The notes beneath the pieces were generated by a model. It had not been told where the DNA came from and made no database searches. It saw only the letters and a list, made by a program, of their open reading frames with translations. Of a DNA stretch of 64,000 nucleotides, positions 9,206 through 19,141 are shown one piece after another. Both the position numbers and the translations under genes were made by a program. Position 1 is the first letter of the stretch, and every line of letters begins with the position of its first letter. This DNA is from an uncultured Flavobacteriaceae bacterium (GTDB lineage Bacteria; Bacteroidota; Bacteroidia; Flavobacteriales; Flavobacteriaceae): positions 372,001 to 436,000 of the forward strand of contig CANLWG010000002.1 of the NCBI GenBank assembly GCA_947494715.1, written 5' to 3'.

Positions 9206-9607
9206 TAATGCTATCCCCAACCAGCGCTTAATAACTTCAAATAGAAGCTAGGGCCCATTTCATATGCTTCGAAAGGTTCTGATTTTAAAATTAATACTTC
9301 CTATTTGTATTAAGTCTGGCACTATTCCTTAAGGGAATATCCTCAAAAAAGAGAAGTGATTATAATCTTGTTCTATTTTCCTATTCAATGGCAATTAATT
9401 TTCCTAAATTTAATTTCATAAAGATTTCTTTTTTATGAGAATAACTTTGTCGTGATTACAAACCAAGGCACTGTTTTATTTATCTGATTCAACCGTCAAT
9501 AATTGCACTTATCACATGCCGTATTTGATGTTGGTTAAAATTAATTCGCCCAATTTTTTTGCAGTAAAGTTTTCGACTTTTTTTATCCCCCGTTTATTCA
9601 TCCGATA
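9206..9607. other. intergenic region upstream of the kinase operon
   Basis: These 402 bp are AT-rich and should hold the promoter of the four-kinase operon. No gene, repeat or defined operator was recognised. Confidence 0.5.
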
Positions 9608-12600
9608 ATGCGTAAAATAATTACATATTCCGTTATTTTAAATGCGTTGGTTTTCAATGTTTTAAATGCACAGGATTATACGATACGGGATATTATTATT
9701 GACACCAATGGAGAATCCCATAAGGACATTAATGTAATGCAGGTGGATTATGACGGGTTTCTGTGGTATTCCACATATAACGGAATTGTAAAGGACTTTG
9801 AAACCCACAGTGTACTGTCAACCTTTATGGATGAAAACGGAGATAACCCGCCTAAAATAGGATTCACAATTTTTATCGATAACCAAAAGCGGATGTGGGT
9901 TTCGACCCAGACCGGAATTTTCGTATCCGACAAAAGTTTGGACGACAGTTTTAATCGTATAAAATTCAAGCCATTTTTAAGGGGAGAAAATCTTTCTGGA
10001 AACTCCTACATAGAAGATTGTGACGGAAACATTTGGATCGTTGGGGTGGACAATGTTATTTTAAAAGTCGACCCTTCCTTTGCGGTAGAAGAATATCGGA
10101 TCGAGGACCTTAAACCCACCTATGCCTTATCCGATTATTATAAACGTGAATTTTTGTTTTTTGAAAAAATAATCGATTGCGATAAAATCCTATGTAGGCA
10201 AGGGCGAAAACTGTTTATTCTCGAAAAGGGGGAAATCCGTTTAATTGCGGATTATACTTCCACAAAAAATTATGAAATGATGGGCTATTTCCATCCCGAA
10301 TGGACCTTCAATGGTGGTGACGGAATCCTCATTACCCCTAATGGGGAACTCCTGCCTAAATCCAAAGAAATCCAGTATACCTATGAAGGAAAAGTCTTTG
10401 AAAGCCATTTTATTGAAGACTTGGATATACAGGTAACCAATCTGCCTTTTCAGGAAATGATCCCTATTACCGAAAACGGCAATCCGATACTAAAGGATTA
10501 TGCCGATCTTATCGGTATAGACGGCCTTGGAAAAAATGTATCCCTGTATAAAATGATGGAAACAAACGGGAACTTCCAGCTAAGAAAGACCTATGAAATT
10601 CCGTTCTCCTTTTGGGTCGAGGACATGATCATTGATAAAAACGACATCATTTATGTAAGCAATTATGACCGCATCAGTAAAATAAAATTTAGTGCCAACA
10701 GTTTTGATAAGGTCCTGAATCATTACGAGAAACAAGACATGAATACCTACGGGTTTTTGGAGCTCCCTAACGAGGAGATTCTTGCCGCGACCAATTCGGG
10801 GATTTTTAAGCTTTCACCCAATGATGGTGCCGACTATGGCGAAAGCCCCTATGAAACGGAAAATATTTTTCCATCGCTTAATTTTCTTAAAGCTTTTGCA
10901 AAGACTAGCGATTCTAGGATGTGGTGCCTGGGAAGAAGCAAAGGACTTTGGGAAATCGATTTTCTAAAGAATACGATCGAAGAGATCCACATCTTTAACT
11001 CGCATTGGAGATTGGCCAACCTGCATTACAATGATATCCTAAAACATTCAGACTCCACCCTTTTGTTGGCCAGTAGTTTTGGCCTGCAGGAATTCAATTA
11101 CAAACAGAAAAAGTTCCGCGAATTACCCATACTCCCTGTTGAAAACAATAGGGAACTTTTTATCCAGGACCTTCATAGGACTAGGGACAAACTCTATATA
11201 GGGACTGATGCAAATGGGCTTTTTATACAAAATCTGAATTCAGGTGGTTTTTTGCACCTAGGCACTAAAACGACCCACAATGGATGGACCCTCCCCACCA
11301 ATAAGATTCATGCCATTTTTTTAGACCGGTACGAGAATATATGGTTGGGCACGGATAAGGGAGCAGTACAGATTGACAAGGATCTTAACAAGACTGAAGT
11401 GATAGATACATCGGACGGGCTCACCGATTTGAACGTGGTAGGGATTTTGGAGGACGCCGATGGAAACATGTGGTTCAGCACTTATGACGGGCTGTACCGG
11501 TATGAAAAAAATTCAAAAAAGGTTACCGCATTCTATGTGGAGGATGGCCTGCCCTTTAACGATTTCAACCAGTATTCGCATTACAGGACTTCCTCCAACA
11601 CCCTACTCTTTGGAGGACTCAGGGGCCTGATTGCCTTTGACAGTATCAATGATCCTTTCCGATTCCAAGATATCAGGATATTCCCCACAAAATTCGAGTA
11701 CTACGATTCCGATAGGGAAAAGGACGTGGAGCTCGACGCCTTGGACACGGGAAGTTACGGTTTCGACCTACCCTATTCCAAAAATTCCTTTTCGATAACC
11801 TATAGTATCAACGATTGTTACAATACCGAGACCAACAAATATGCCTACAAGTTGGAGGGCTTCACCGAGGACTGGGTGAACTTGGGAAGCCAGACCACCT
11901 TAAAGCTCCTGTCCATACCACCGGGGGACTACGTGCTCAGGATCAAGGGATCCGATCCCGCAGGGGTGGAATCCGCCAACGAACTGAATTATGACATCCA
12001 TGTGGCACAGGTCTTCTACAAAAGGCCCTGGATCCAAGCTATTGTCCTATTGTTCCTCCTCGGCATTGTGGCATTGGTCTTGTACGGCCATTCGAAAAGG
12101 GAACGGAAAAAACATCAACTAAGACTTACCCTGGTGGAACTGGAACGCAAGACCCTAAGGGCGCAGATGAACCCGCATTTCATCTTCAACGCCCTGAACG
12201 GGATACGAAAGACCGTAAAGGAGGGCACGTTGTCCAAACTGGACGACTATATCACCAATTTCTCCTCCCTTATGCGATTGACACTGGACCTGACGCGGAA
12301 CGAGAACATCCTGCTCTCCAAGGAAATACGGTACATACAGAACTATGTGGCCCTTACCAATACCAAAAGTGAACACAAAATAGATCTGATCATCCAATGT
12401 GGGCCGGACATCGATATGGAGGATACCTTTATCCCCTCCATGATACTGCAGCCCATCGTGGAGAACTCCATCGTACATGGCTTCACGGAAGGCCAGAGGG
12501 AAAAGTCCATAACCCTGAAAATCGAAAGGTCCACGACCACGGAACAACTAGTCATTACCATCGAGGACAACGGGATAGGAATCTCGGGGGCAAAAAGGAA

Positions 12601-12778
12601 GGCCGTGCCCGACAAGGGGCACCAGTCCTATGCCACACAGATATTGCACGAGCGGTTGAAGCTCTTGAACCAAATACGTCGAAAGGACCATGGCTTTGAA
12701 ATTGCGATAAAGGACGTAACTGACGTAACCAGGACGGGGGCTGTGGTCACTATCAAAATTCCATATGAGAATTGGTAA
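9608..12778 (+). CDS. LytS-type sensor histidine kinase with beta-propeller sensor, copy 1
   Basis: The 1056-residue protein has a signal peptide (ending NVLNAQ) and a periplasmic two-component-regulator propeller region (about 22-700). Repeat units such as DGFLWYSTYNGIV, NIWLGTDKGAVQID and NMWFSTYDGLYRYE are visible there. A Y_Y_Y domain (about 728-800), one membrane helix (about 810-830), the His_kinase domain with phosphoacceptor H857 in QMNPHFIFNALNG, and a HATPase domain (N box PIVENSIVHGF near 949, G box EDNGIGIS near 985) follow. Kinases of this type pass phosphate to LytTR-type response regulators, but none is adjacent. It is the first of four tandem paralogues. Its stop codon overlaps the next start (TAATG). 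A stretch encoding the Y_Y_Y domain (about 11,800-12,045) is nearly identical to copy 3, whereas the flanks are much less similar. Confidence 0.93.
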   Translation: MRKIITYSVILNALVFNVLNAQDYTIRDIIIDTNGESHKDINVMQVDYDGFLWYSTYNGIVKDFETHSVLSTFMDENGDNPPKIGFTIFIDNQKRMWVSTQTGIFVSDKSLDDSFNRIKFKPFLRGENLSGNSYIEDCDGNIWIVGVDNVILKVDPSFAVEEYRIEDLKPTYALSDYYKREFLFFEKIIDCDKILCRQGRKLFILEKGEIRLIADYTSTKNYEMMGYFHPEWTFNGGDGILITPNGELLPKSKEIQYTYEGKVFESHFIEDLDIQVTNLPFQEMIPITENGNPILKDYADLIGIDGLGKNVSLYKMMETNGNFQLRKTYEIPFSFWVEDMIIDKNDIIYVSNYDRISKIKFSANSFDKVLNHYEKQDMNTYGFLELPNEEILAATNSGIFKLSPNDGADYGESPYETENIFPSLNFLKAFAKTSDSRMWCLGRSKGLWEIDFLKNTIEEIHIFNSHWRLANLHYNDILKHSDSTLLLASSFGLQEFNYKQKKFRELPILPVENNRELFIQDLHRTRDKLYIGTDANGLFIQNLNSGGFLHLGTKTTHNGWTLPTNKIHAIFLDRYENIWLGTDKGAVQIDKDLNKTEVIDTSDGLTDLNVVGILEDADGNMWFSTYDGLYRYEKNSKKVTAFYVEDGLPFNDFNQYSHYRTSSNTLLFGGLRGLIAFDSINDPFRFQDIRIFPTKFEYYDSDREKDVELDALDTGSYGFDLPYSKNSFSITYSINDCYNTETNKYAYKLEGFTEDWVNLGSQTTLKLLSIPPGDYVLRIKGSDPAGVESANELNYDIHVAQVFYKRPWIQAIVLLFLLGIVALVLYGHSKRERKKHQLRLTLVELERKTLRAQMNPHFIFNALNGIRKTVKEGTLSKLDDYITNFSSLMRLTLDLTRNENILLSKEIRYIQNYVALTNTKSEHKIDLIIQCGPDIDMEDTFIPSMILQPIVENSIVHGFTEGQREKSITLKIERSTTTEQLVITIEDNGIGISGAKRKAVPDKGHQSYATQILHERLKLLNQIRRKDHGFEIAIKDVTDVTRTGAVVTIKIPYENW

Positions 12779-15700
12779 TGCGAAAAATACTTACATATTC
12801 TATCATTCTACAGGCGTTAATCTTTAATCGGCTGTACGCCCAGGACTATACCATCCGGAATATTGAAATAAATCCCAATGGGCAATCCCATAAGGGCATT
12901 AACGCAATACAGACCGATAATGATGGCTTTCTATGGTACTATACATATAATGGAGTAGTAAAGGATTTTGAGACCCATAATGTGCTATCAACGTTTATGG
13001 ATGAAAACGGGGATAACCCGCCCAAAATAGGATTCACAATTTTTATTGATAACCGACAGCGGATGTGGGTTTCGACCCAAACCGGAATTTTCGTATCCAA
13101 CGAAAGTTTGGACGATAGTAATAATCGTATAAAATTCAAGCTATTATTACAAGGAGAGGAACTTGAGGCAAACTCCTTTATGGAGGACTGTAATGGAAAC
13201 ATCTGGATAGTCGCTTCTAACCGTGTGGATAATGTTATTTTAAAGGTAGATCCCTCCTTCGAGGTCAAAGAGTACCAAGTTCCGGGAATCGGACCAAGAT
13301 ATTTGGAAGATAGGTATTACAAAAGAAATTATCTGTTTTTTGAACGAAGAATCGACTGCGATAAATTTCTCGTTCGGCAGGGGCGCAAGCTCTATATCTT
13401 TGATGACGGAACCACGACGCCCATTGCGGACTATTCCGGCTCGATCAAATACGGTTGGGCGGATTACCTCTATCCCGAATGGCCCCTAAACGGGGGGGAT
13501 GGCCTACTGGTTACTGACAATGGCGATATCCTCCCGGAATCCATGGAGACACAGTATACCTTTGAGGGAGAGATTTTTAAGACCCATTTTATAAAAGACT
13601 TGGATTTGCAAGTGCTTAATCTGCCCATGCAAGAGATGATGCCCATTACGGAAGCTGGTAATCCCATCCTAAAGAATTACGCCGACTTCATCAGTACCGA
13701 TGGCCTTGAAAAGAATTTAATCCTATTCAAGCTGGTAGAAATAAACGAGAGCCTTCATCTCAAAAAGACCTATGAAATTCCATTCCCCAACGTGATCGAC
13801 GACGTTGTAATCGATAAAAACGATGTCATTTATGTCAGCAGTTATGACCGGATCAGCAAAATAAAGTTCGGCAAGAATAATTTTGACAGAATCCTTTACG
13901 GGAATGGTAAGCGCGTTATAAGTACGAGAGGATTGCTGGAGCTTCCCAATAACGAGATACTTGCCGCTACCTATTCAGGGGTTTTTAAGATTACGCCTTC
14001 CGAAAATGATTTTATTCAAAGCCCCTATGTTACGGAAAATGCTTTTCCTCAGTTGTCCTACCTCAGGTCTTTTGTAAAAGCCAGCGATTCCACGGCATGG
14101 TGCCTGGGGGAGAACAGAATGGTTACGGAAATAAATTTTCTCGAGAATACGATTATAGGACAATACAACTTTGACAAAGATTGGGAGTTGGGTCAATTGC
14201 GGTACTATGATATTCTAAAAAATTCGGACTCTACCCTATTCCTTGCCAGTAATTTTGGCCTTCAGGAATTCAACCCCAAACAAAAAAAATTCCGTGAGCT
14301 ACCTATCCCCCCCGTCGAAAACAAAAGGGAACTTTTTATCAGGGATCTTCATAGGATCGGTGACAAACTCTATATGGGCACGGATGAGAACGGACTTTTT
14401 ATACAGGATCTGGGTGCCAAGACCTTTTTGCACCTTACCAATGATTCCACCTACAACGGTTTGACACTCCCGACCAATAAGATCTATACCATTCTCACGG
14501 ACCAAGAGGAAAATTTATGGCTGGGTACCGATAAAGGGGCGATCTATATGGATAAGGACCTGAAAACAACAACCATACTGGACGCAGCGGACGGGCTTAC
14601 CAATTTAAACGTTGTGGGAATTTTGGAGGATGCCGATGAAAATATCTGGTTCAGCACCTATGACGGGCTTTACCGGTACGAAAAGGATTTAAAAAAAGTC
14701 ACTGCGTTCTATGTGGAGGATGGCCTGTCCTTTAACGATTTCAATCAAAATGCGTATTACAAAACCTCGAACAACACCTTGTTCTTCGGGGGCGTCAGGG
14801 GATTGGTCGCCTTTGACAACATTGATAATCCCGTCCGATCCCAAGACCTTCGGATATTCCCTACAAAATTCGAATATTATGATAGGGAGGAAAAAAAGGA
14901 TGTTGAACTTGAGGTTTTGAACAAGGACGATTACGGTTTCAGTTTACCTTTTGCCAAAAATTCCTTCTCGGTAACCTATAGCATCAGCGACTGCTATAAT
15001 ACCGAGAACAACAAATATGCCTATAGATTGGAAGGGGTCACCGAGGATTGGGTGGATCTGGGGAACCAGACCACCTTAAAGCTGTTGTCCATACCCCCAG
15101 GGGATTACGTGCTACGCGTAAAGGGTCTGAATCCTGCGGGAGTGGAATCTGCCAATGAACTGCGCTATGACATCCATGTGGCCCAGGTCCTTTACAAACG
15201 GCCTTGGGTCCAGGCCATTACAGTGCTCTTTCTCCTTGGCCTGGTGGGATTAATCTTGTACGACCATTCGAAAAGGGAACGGAAAAAACATGAACTGCGC
15301 CTTACCATGGTGGAGTTGGAGCGCAAGACCCTAAGGGCACAGATGAACCCGCACTTCATCTTCAACGCCCTGAACGGGATACGCAAGACCGTAAAGGAGG
15401 GCAAGCTCTCCAAATTGGACGACTATATCACCAATTTCTCCTCCCTTATGCGATTGACTTTGGACCTGACCCGGAACGAGAACATCCTGCTCTCCAAGGA
15501 GATACGCTACATCGAAAATTATGTGGCCCTGACCAATACCAAGAGCGAGCACAAAATAAATCTGATGGTCCACTGTGGGCCGGATATCGATGTGGAGGAT
15601 ACCTTTATCCCCTCCATGATGCTGCAGCCCATCGTGGAAAATTCCATCGTACATGGTTTTGCGGACGGTCAAAAGGAGAAAACCATAATCTTGAAAATTG

Positions 15701-15945
15701 AAAGATCAGCGGCCACAAAACAATTGATCCTTACTATCGAGGATGATGGGATAGGGATTTCGAAAGCGGAAAAGAATAGTAGGGCCGATCAGGGACATCA
15801 GTCCTATGCCACACAGATACTGCATGAGCGGTTGAAGCTATTGAATCAAATACGCAAAAGGGAATTTGGTTATGAAGTTACGATTAAAGATATAGCCGAC
15901 GAAACAAGGACAGGGGTGGTGGTCTCCATTAAAATTCCATATTAG
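12778..15945 (+). CDS. LytS-type sensor histidine kinase with beta-propeller sensor, copy 2
   Basis: The start is taken as the ATG at 12778, which overlaps the stop of copy 1 by one base and opens a signal peptide (MRKILTYSIILQALIF). An in-frame TTG six bases earlier is less likely. The 1055-residue protein has the same domain order as copy 1, with phosphoacceptor H859. Compared with its neighbours the propeller part has diverged (for example KDWELGQLRYYDIL at the point where copies 1 and 4 read NSHWRL). The transmembrane and kinase parts follow copy 4 closely, including a stretch of about 125 identical bases in the HATPase domain (15,593-15,718 against 21,953-22,078). The protein appears intact, so it should bind its own ligand and still act as a kinase. 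Confidence 0.93.
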   Translation: MRKILTYSIILQALIFNRLYAQDYTIRNIEINPNGQSHKGINAIQTDNDGFLWYYTYNGVVKDFETHNVLSTFMDENGDNPPKIGFTIFIDNRQRMWVSTQTGIFVSNESLDDSNNRIKFKLLLQGEELEANSFMEDCNGNIWIVASNRVDNVILKVDPSFEVKEYQVPGIGPRYLEDRYYKRNYLFFERRIDCDKFLVRQGRKLYIFDDGTTTPIADYSGSIKYGWADYLYPEWPLNGGDGLLVTDNGDILPESMETQYTFEGEIFKTHFIKDLDLQVLNLPMQEMMPITEAGNPILKNYADFISTDGLEKNLILFKLVEINESLHLKKTYEIPFPNVIDDVVIDKNDVIYVSSYDRISKIKFGKNNFDRILYGNGKRVISTRGLLELPNNEILAATYSGVFKITPSENDFIQSPYVTENAFPQLSYLRSFVKASDSTAWCLGENRMVTEINFLENTIIGQYNFDKDWELGQLRYYDILKNSDSTLFLASNFGLQEFNPKQKKFRELPIPPVENKRELFIRDLHRIGDKLYMGTDENGLFIQDLGAKTFLHLTNDSTYNGLTLPTNKIYTILTDQEENLWLGTDKGAIYMDKDLKTTTILDAADGLTNLNVVGILEDADENIWFSTYDGLYRYEKDLKKVTAFYVEDGLSFNDFNQNAYYKTSNNTLFFGGVRGLVAFDNIDNPVRSQDLRIFPTKFEYYDREEKKDVELEVLNKDDYGFSLPFAKNSFSVTYSISDCYNTENNKYAYRLEGVTEDWVDLGNQTTLKLLSIPPGDYVLRVKGLNPAGVESANELRYDIHVAQVLYKRPWVQAITVLFLLGLVGLILYDHSKRERKKHELRLTMVELERKTLRAQMNPHFIFNALNGIRKTVKEGKLSKLDDYITNFSSLMRLTLDLTRNENILLSKEIRYIENYVALTNTKSEHKINLMVHCGPDIDVEDTFIPSMMLQPIVENSIVHGFADGQKEKTIILKIERSAATKQLILTIEDDGIGISKAEKNSRADQGHQSYATQILHERLKLLNQIRKREFGYEVTIKDIADETRTGVVVSIKIPY

Positions 15946-15953
15946 AGATAGTG

Positions 15954-18900
15954 ATGCGTAAAATAATTACATATTCCATCATTTTAAATGCATTGGTTTT
16001 CAATGTTTTAAATGCGCAGGATTATACCATACGAGACATTGCTATCAATAGCAATGGGGAGTCCCATAAGTACCGGAATTTTATGCAGGTGGACAATGAC
16101 GGGTTTCTGTGGTACTCTACCCATAATGGTTTGGTAAAGGACTTTGGGGCATATAATGTGCTTTCAACCTTTGTGGATGAAAACTCGGATAACCTCCACA
16201 AATATATAGGTGGTTTCTTTATTGATAGCAAGCAAAGGATATGGATATCCACCGTTACGGGACTTTTCATGTCCAGTAAAGATTTGGGCGATAGTTTCAA
16301 TCGTTTGGAATTCAAACCAATCTTAATGGGGAGGGAGTTGCAGCCAAATTCCTTTATCGAAGACTGCCACGGCAATTTGTGGATTGTTGCTGGTGGTCCT
16401 GTGAACAACAATATTATTTTAAAGGTCGACCCCTCCTTGAAAGTCACGGAATATCAAATTCCCGGAATTGGACCTAGGGATGTATATGCAGCATATTTTT
16501 TGAGGAACTATCTACATTTTGAAAGAAGAATTGGCTGCGATACATTTCTGGTCAGACAGGGACGCAAGCTGTTTGTCCTGGACAAGGGGAAGACTACTCC
16601 AATAGCAGATTTTACTGCTACATTAAGTTATGACGATAGCGTTTATTATTATCCAGGATGGGAATGGCAATACAATGGGGGTGACGGCCTTTTGATTACG
16701 GATAATGGCGACATTCTTCCGGAATCCTTGGAAACACGGTATACCTATGAGGGAGAAGTTTTTGAGACCCATTTCATAAAAGATTTGGATATTCAGGTGC
16801 TTAACCTCCCCCTTCAAGAGATGATGCCTATTACGCAAGACAGCAATCCCATACTAAAAAACCATGCCGATCTTATCGGTATCGATGACCGTGGAAAGAC
16901 CTTGGTGTTATTCAAAATGATGGAACTAGATGGGGAGTTCCATCTCAAAAAGACCTATGACATTCCGTTCCCTTTCTTGATTGATGACGTCATCATCGAT
17001 AATAATGATGTCATTTATGTAAGCAACTATGACCGGATCCGCAAAATAAAGTTCGGCAAGAACAGTTTTGATAGGATCTTATATGCGAACGGCGAACAAA
17101 ACATCGATACAAGGGGGTTTTTAGAGCTCCCTAACAAGGACATCCTTGCCGCTACGGATGAAGGGGTTTTTAGGCTTTCATCACGTGGTGGCAATAATTA
17201 TGGCGAAAGTCCATATAGAACAGAAAGTGTTTTTCCAAAATTGAATCTGCTTAGGTCTTTTTTAAAGGCCAGCGATTCAACGGCTTGGTGTATTGGGGAG
17301 CACAAAGGGCTTTGGGAAATCAATTTTCTAAAGAATACGATTGTTGATACCAACATCTTTTACGCGCACCGGAGATTGGCAAATTTGCATTACTATGATA
17401 TTCTCAAGCATTCGGACTCTACCCTTTTGTTGGCCAGCAATTATGACCTTCAAGAATTCAATTTCAAACAGAAAAAGTTCCGTGTGCTGCCCATTCCCCC
17501 TCTAGAAAACGCAATAGACCCTATAATAAGGGTTCTTCAAAAGACTAGGGACAAGCTCTATATAGGAACAGACGTAAATGGATTGATCATACAGGATCTG
17601 GATTCCGATACCTTTTTACATCTTACCAAGGATTCTACCCACAACGGATTGGCCCTTCCGACGAATACGATCTATACCATTTTTTTAGATCCGCAAGAAA
17701 ATATATGGCTGGGCACGGATAAGGGTGCAGTACAAATTGATAAGGATCTAAAAAAGGCGACTGTACTCGGCGCGAGGGAGGGGTTTACCGATTTAAACGT
17801 AGTCGGAATTTTGGAAGATGCCGAAGAAAATATGTGGTTCAGTACCCATGATGGGCTGTACCGGTATGAAAAAGGATTAAAAAAAATCACTGCGTTTTAT
17901 GTTGAGGACGGACTGACCTTTAATGATTTCAATCAATATTCATATTACAGATCTTCAACGGGAAAATTGTTCTTCGGGGGAGTCAGGGGACTGATTGCCT
18001 TTGACAGCATCGATGATGCCGTCCGATCCCAAGACCTTCGGATATTCCCGACTAAATTCGAATACTATGATACCAATGAAAAAAAAGATGTCGAAGTAGA
18101 TGTCATGAAGAAGGATAACTATAGTTTCAGTTTACCTTATGCCAAAAATTCGTTTTCAGTAACCTATAGTATCAACGATTGTTACAATACCGAAACCAAC
18201 AAATATGCCTACAAGTTGGAGGGGTTCACCGAGGACTGGGTGAACTTGGGAAGCCAGACCACCTTAAAGCTCCTGTCCATACCACCGGGGGACTACGTGC
18301 TTAGGATCAAGGGATCCGATCCCGCAGGGGTGGAATCCGCCAACGAACTGAATTATGACATCCATGTGGCACAGATCTTCTACAAAAGGCCCTGGATCCA
18401 AGCTATTGCCATATTTTTCCTCTTTGGCCTAGTGGCATTGGTCTTGTACAACCATTCGGTACGGGAACGGAAAAAACACGAACTGCGCCTTACCATGGTG
18501 GAATTGGAACGAAAGACGTTAAGGGCACAGATGAACCCCCACTTTATATTCAATGCCCTGAACGGCATACGGAAGACCGTAAAGAAGGGCAAGCTGTCCA
18601 AACTGGACGACTATATCACCAATTTCTCCTCCCTTATGCGATTGACGTTGGACCTGACCCGAAACGAGAACATCCTGCTCGCCAAGGAAATACGGTACAT
18701 CGAGAATTATGTGGCCCTTACCAATACAAAAAGTGAATACAAAATAGATCTTAACGTCCAATGTGCATCAAATATTGATATGGGGGATACCTTTATCCCC
18801 TCCATGATCCTCCAGCCCATCGTGGAGAATGCCATAGTTCATGGTTTTACGGACGATCAAAAGGAGAGAACCATAATCTTGAAAATAGAACGGTCCGAGG

Positions 18901-19133
18901 CCACAAAACAACTGATACTGATCATTGAGGACGACGGGGTAGGGATCTCGGAAACAAAAAAGAAAAGGGGACCCGATCAGGGACATCAGTCCTATGCTAC
19001 TCAGATATTGCGCGAAAGGCTAAAGCTGTTGAACCAAATACGAAAAAGGGAATTCGGCTATGAAATCACAACGATGGATATTGGGGATGGCGCAAGGACA
19101 GGGACACAAGTCACCATTAAAATTCCATATTAA
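15954..19133 (+). CDS. LytS-type sensor histidine kinase with beta-propeller sensor, copy 3
   Basis: The likely start is the ATG at 15954, 8 bp after copy 2; an upstream GTG at 15951 is in frame. The signal peptide region is almost the same as in copy 1 (MRKIITYSIILNALVFNVLN). The 1059-residue protein keeps H863 and both ATP-binding boxes, and its sensor part is the most distinct in the first 150 residues (DNLHKYIGGFFIDSKQRIW). From the Y_Y_Y domain to the membrane helix it matches copy 1 with about 4 differences in 246 bases. Immediately upstream, similarity drops to roughly 70% by eye. This sharp change is what gene conversion between copies would leave. Confidence 0.93.
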   Translation: MRKIITYSIILNALVFNVLNAQDYTIRDIAINSNGESHKYRNFMQVDNDGFLWYSTHNGLVKDFGAYNVLSTFVDENSDNLHKYIGGFFIDSKQRIWISTVTGLFMSSKDLGDSFNRLEFKPILMGRELQPNSFIEDCHGNLWIVAGGPVNNNIILKVDPSLKVTEYQIPGIGPRDVYAAYFLRNYLHFERRIGCDTFLVRQGRKLFVLDKGKTTPIADFTATLSYDDSVYYYPGWEWQYNGGDGLLITDNGDILPESLETRYTYEGEVFETHFIKDLDIQVLNLPLQEMMPITQDSNPILKNHADLIGIDDRGKTLVLFKMMELDGEFHLKKTYDIPFPFLIDDVIIDNNDVIYVSNYDRIRKIKFGKNSFDRILYANGEQNIDTRGFLELPNKDILAATDEGVFRLSSRGGNNYGESPYRTESVFPKLNLLRSFLKASDSTAWCIGEHKGLWEINFLKNTIVDTNIFYAHRRLANLHYYDILKHSDSTLLLASNYDLQEFNFKQKKFRVLPIPPLENAIDPIIRVLQKTRDKLYIGTDVNGLIIQDLDSDTFLHLTKDSTHNGLALPTNTIYTIFLDPQENIWLGTDKGAVQIDKDLKKATVLGAREGFTDLNVVGILEDAEENMWFSTHDGLYRYEKGLKKITAFYVEDGLTFNDFNQYSYYRSSTGKLFFGGVRGLIAFDSIDDAVRSQDLRIFPTKFEYYDTNEKKDVEVDVMKKDNYSFSLPYAKNSFSVTYSINDCYNTETNKYAYKLEGFTEDWVNLGSQTTLKLLSIPPGDYVLRIKGSDPAGVESANELNYDIHVAQIFYKRPWIQAIAIFFLFGLVALVLYNHSVRERKKHELRLTMVELERKTLRAQMNPHFIFNALNGIRKTVKKGKLSKLDDYITNFSSLMRLTLDLTRNENILLAKEIRYIENYVALTNTKSEYKIDLNVQCASNIDMGDTFIPSMILQPIVENAIVHGFTDDQKERTIILKIERSEATKQLILIIEDDGVGISETKKKRGPDQGHQSYATQILRERLKLLNQIRKREFGYEITTMDIGDGARTGTQVTIKIPY

Positions 19134-19141
19134 AGGCAGTA

